Of a stretch of DNA of 35,756 bases, positions 35,619 to 35,756 are shown piece after piece; position 1 is the first letter of the stretch, and the number at the start of each line of letters is the position of its first letter. Source of the stretch: a virus; IMG/VR virus record IMGVR_UViG_3300024433_000024, positions 1 through 35,756 of that record, one strand, 5' to 3'. The notes under the pieces are model-generated. The model searched no databases. It was given only the letters and a program-made list of their open reading frames with translations, and was not told the DNA's origin. The translations under genes and the position numbers were made by a program.

Positions 35619-35756
35619 TACAGTTCCTCCAAAATGGGAAGCGGCGGTTGTGGCCCGCGACCAAAAACTTAGGCCCCTCTCAGGAACAGGTTTCCGGCCC
35701 GCTTGCGCGCGCTTCCCTCGCTTAAAGCGAGAGGAAGGCCACGATCCGGCTCTCCG

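Larger units (their letters stand above)
34960..35756. repeat. Right copy of imperfect terminal repeat (matches 1-808)
   Basis: 34960-35079 is identical to 1-120, 35080-35390 differs completely, and 35391-35756 is highly similar to 442-808. The non-coding part 35619-35756 is the best conserved and includes the dyad CTCGCTTAAAGCGAG. The window ends inside the repeat. Confidence 0.9.

Overview
The window looks like an essentially complete temperate siphophage genome of about 35 kb, or a phage-plasmid. It carries a full DNA-packaging, head and long-tail gene set, a primase-based replication module, two kinds of partition protein (ParA with a ribbon-helix-helix partner, and a ParB), two tyrosine recombinases and a lambda-cI-like repressor region. 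There is no rRNA and no intact tRNA. The host cannot be fixed from the sequence. A 220-residue protein with an N-terminal membrane anchor and a C-terminal domain ending in a W-L-E-V-S-R-type motif, the style of the XerC-like integrase and the CHAT/caspase-like protein remind me of Chloroflexota (Anaerolineae); this is an impression, not a result.

Layout. Almost everything is on the minus strand. Read in the direction of transcription from the right edge: three small genes (35618 to 34888); a strong promoter with a structured leader or operator pair (about 34884-34723); two small genes and a terminator (34691 to 34071); a second strong promoter followed by a terminator about 230 nt downstream (34047 to 33784), resembling the lambda pR'/6S arrangement; holin-like and coiled-coil membrane genes; terminase, portal, Mu-F-like head protein and a fused protease-scaffold-capsid protein (32922 to 25843); an accessory pair (membrane-anchored beta-repeat protein and CHAT/caspase-like protein); head-completion genes (24584 to 21620); the tail region with an inserted methyltransferase and glycosyltransferase, a lambda G/GT-type frameshift, tape measure, tip proteins and fibre (21623 to 13641). 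A terminator at 13598-13620 separates these from the plus-strand integrase. Next come a probable attP with a tRNA-Pro 3' half (12431-12474) and the plus-strand repressor (11947-12312), divergent from the leftward early operon: two small DNA-binding or zinc proteins, ParB, recombinase, primase, DUF3987-like replication protein, ParA with RHH protein, an FtsK/HerA ATPase and small genes down to the left edge.

The two edges of the window are homologous: 1-808 corresponds to 34960-35756, with 120 bp identical, then a replaced block of about 320 bp, then a roughly 90-99% identical stretch. The simplest reading is a circular or circularly permuted genome of about 34.95 kb whose contig ends overlap at a locus with two alleles in the population. 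A true duplication of an accessory module is the alternative.

Likely joint working: the prophage integrates by the 12694 recombinase into a tRNA-Pro gene and/or persists as a plasmid using ParA/RHH with iteron arrays and ParB with CACGTG-centred palindromes. The FtsK-like ATPase may act in DNA segregation or transfer. The most unusual signals are several perfect palindromes that recur at distant sites, the structured leader at 34723-34849, the CHAT/caspase-like gene beside the capsid genes, the internally triplicated head protein and the absence of a recognisable endolysin.
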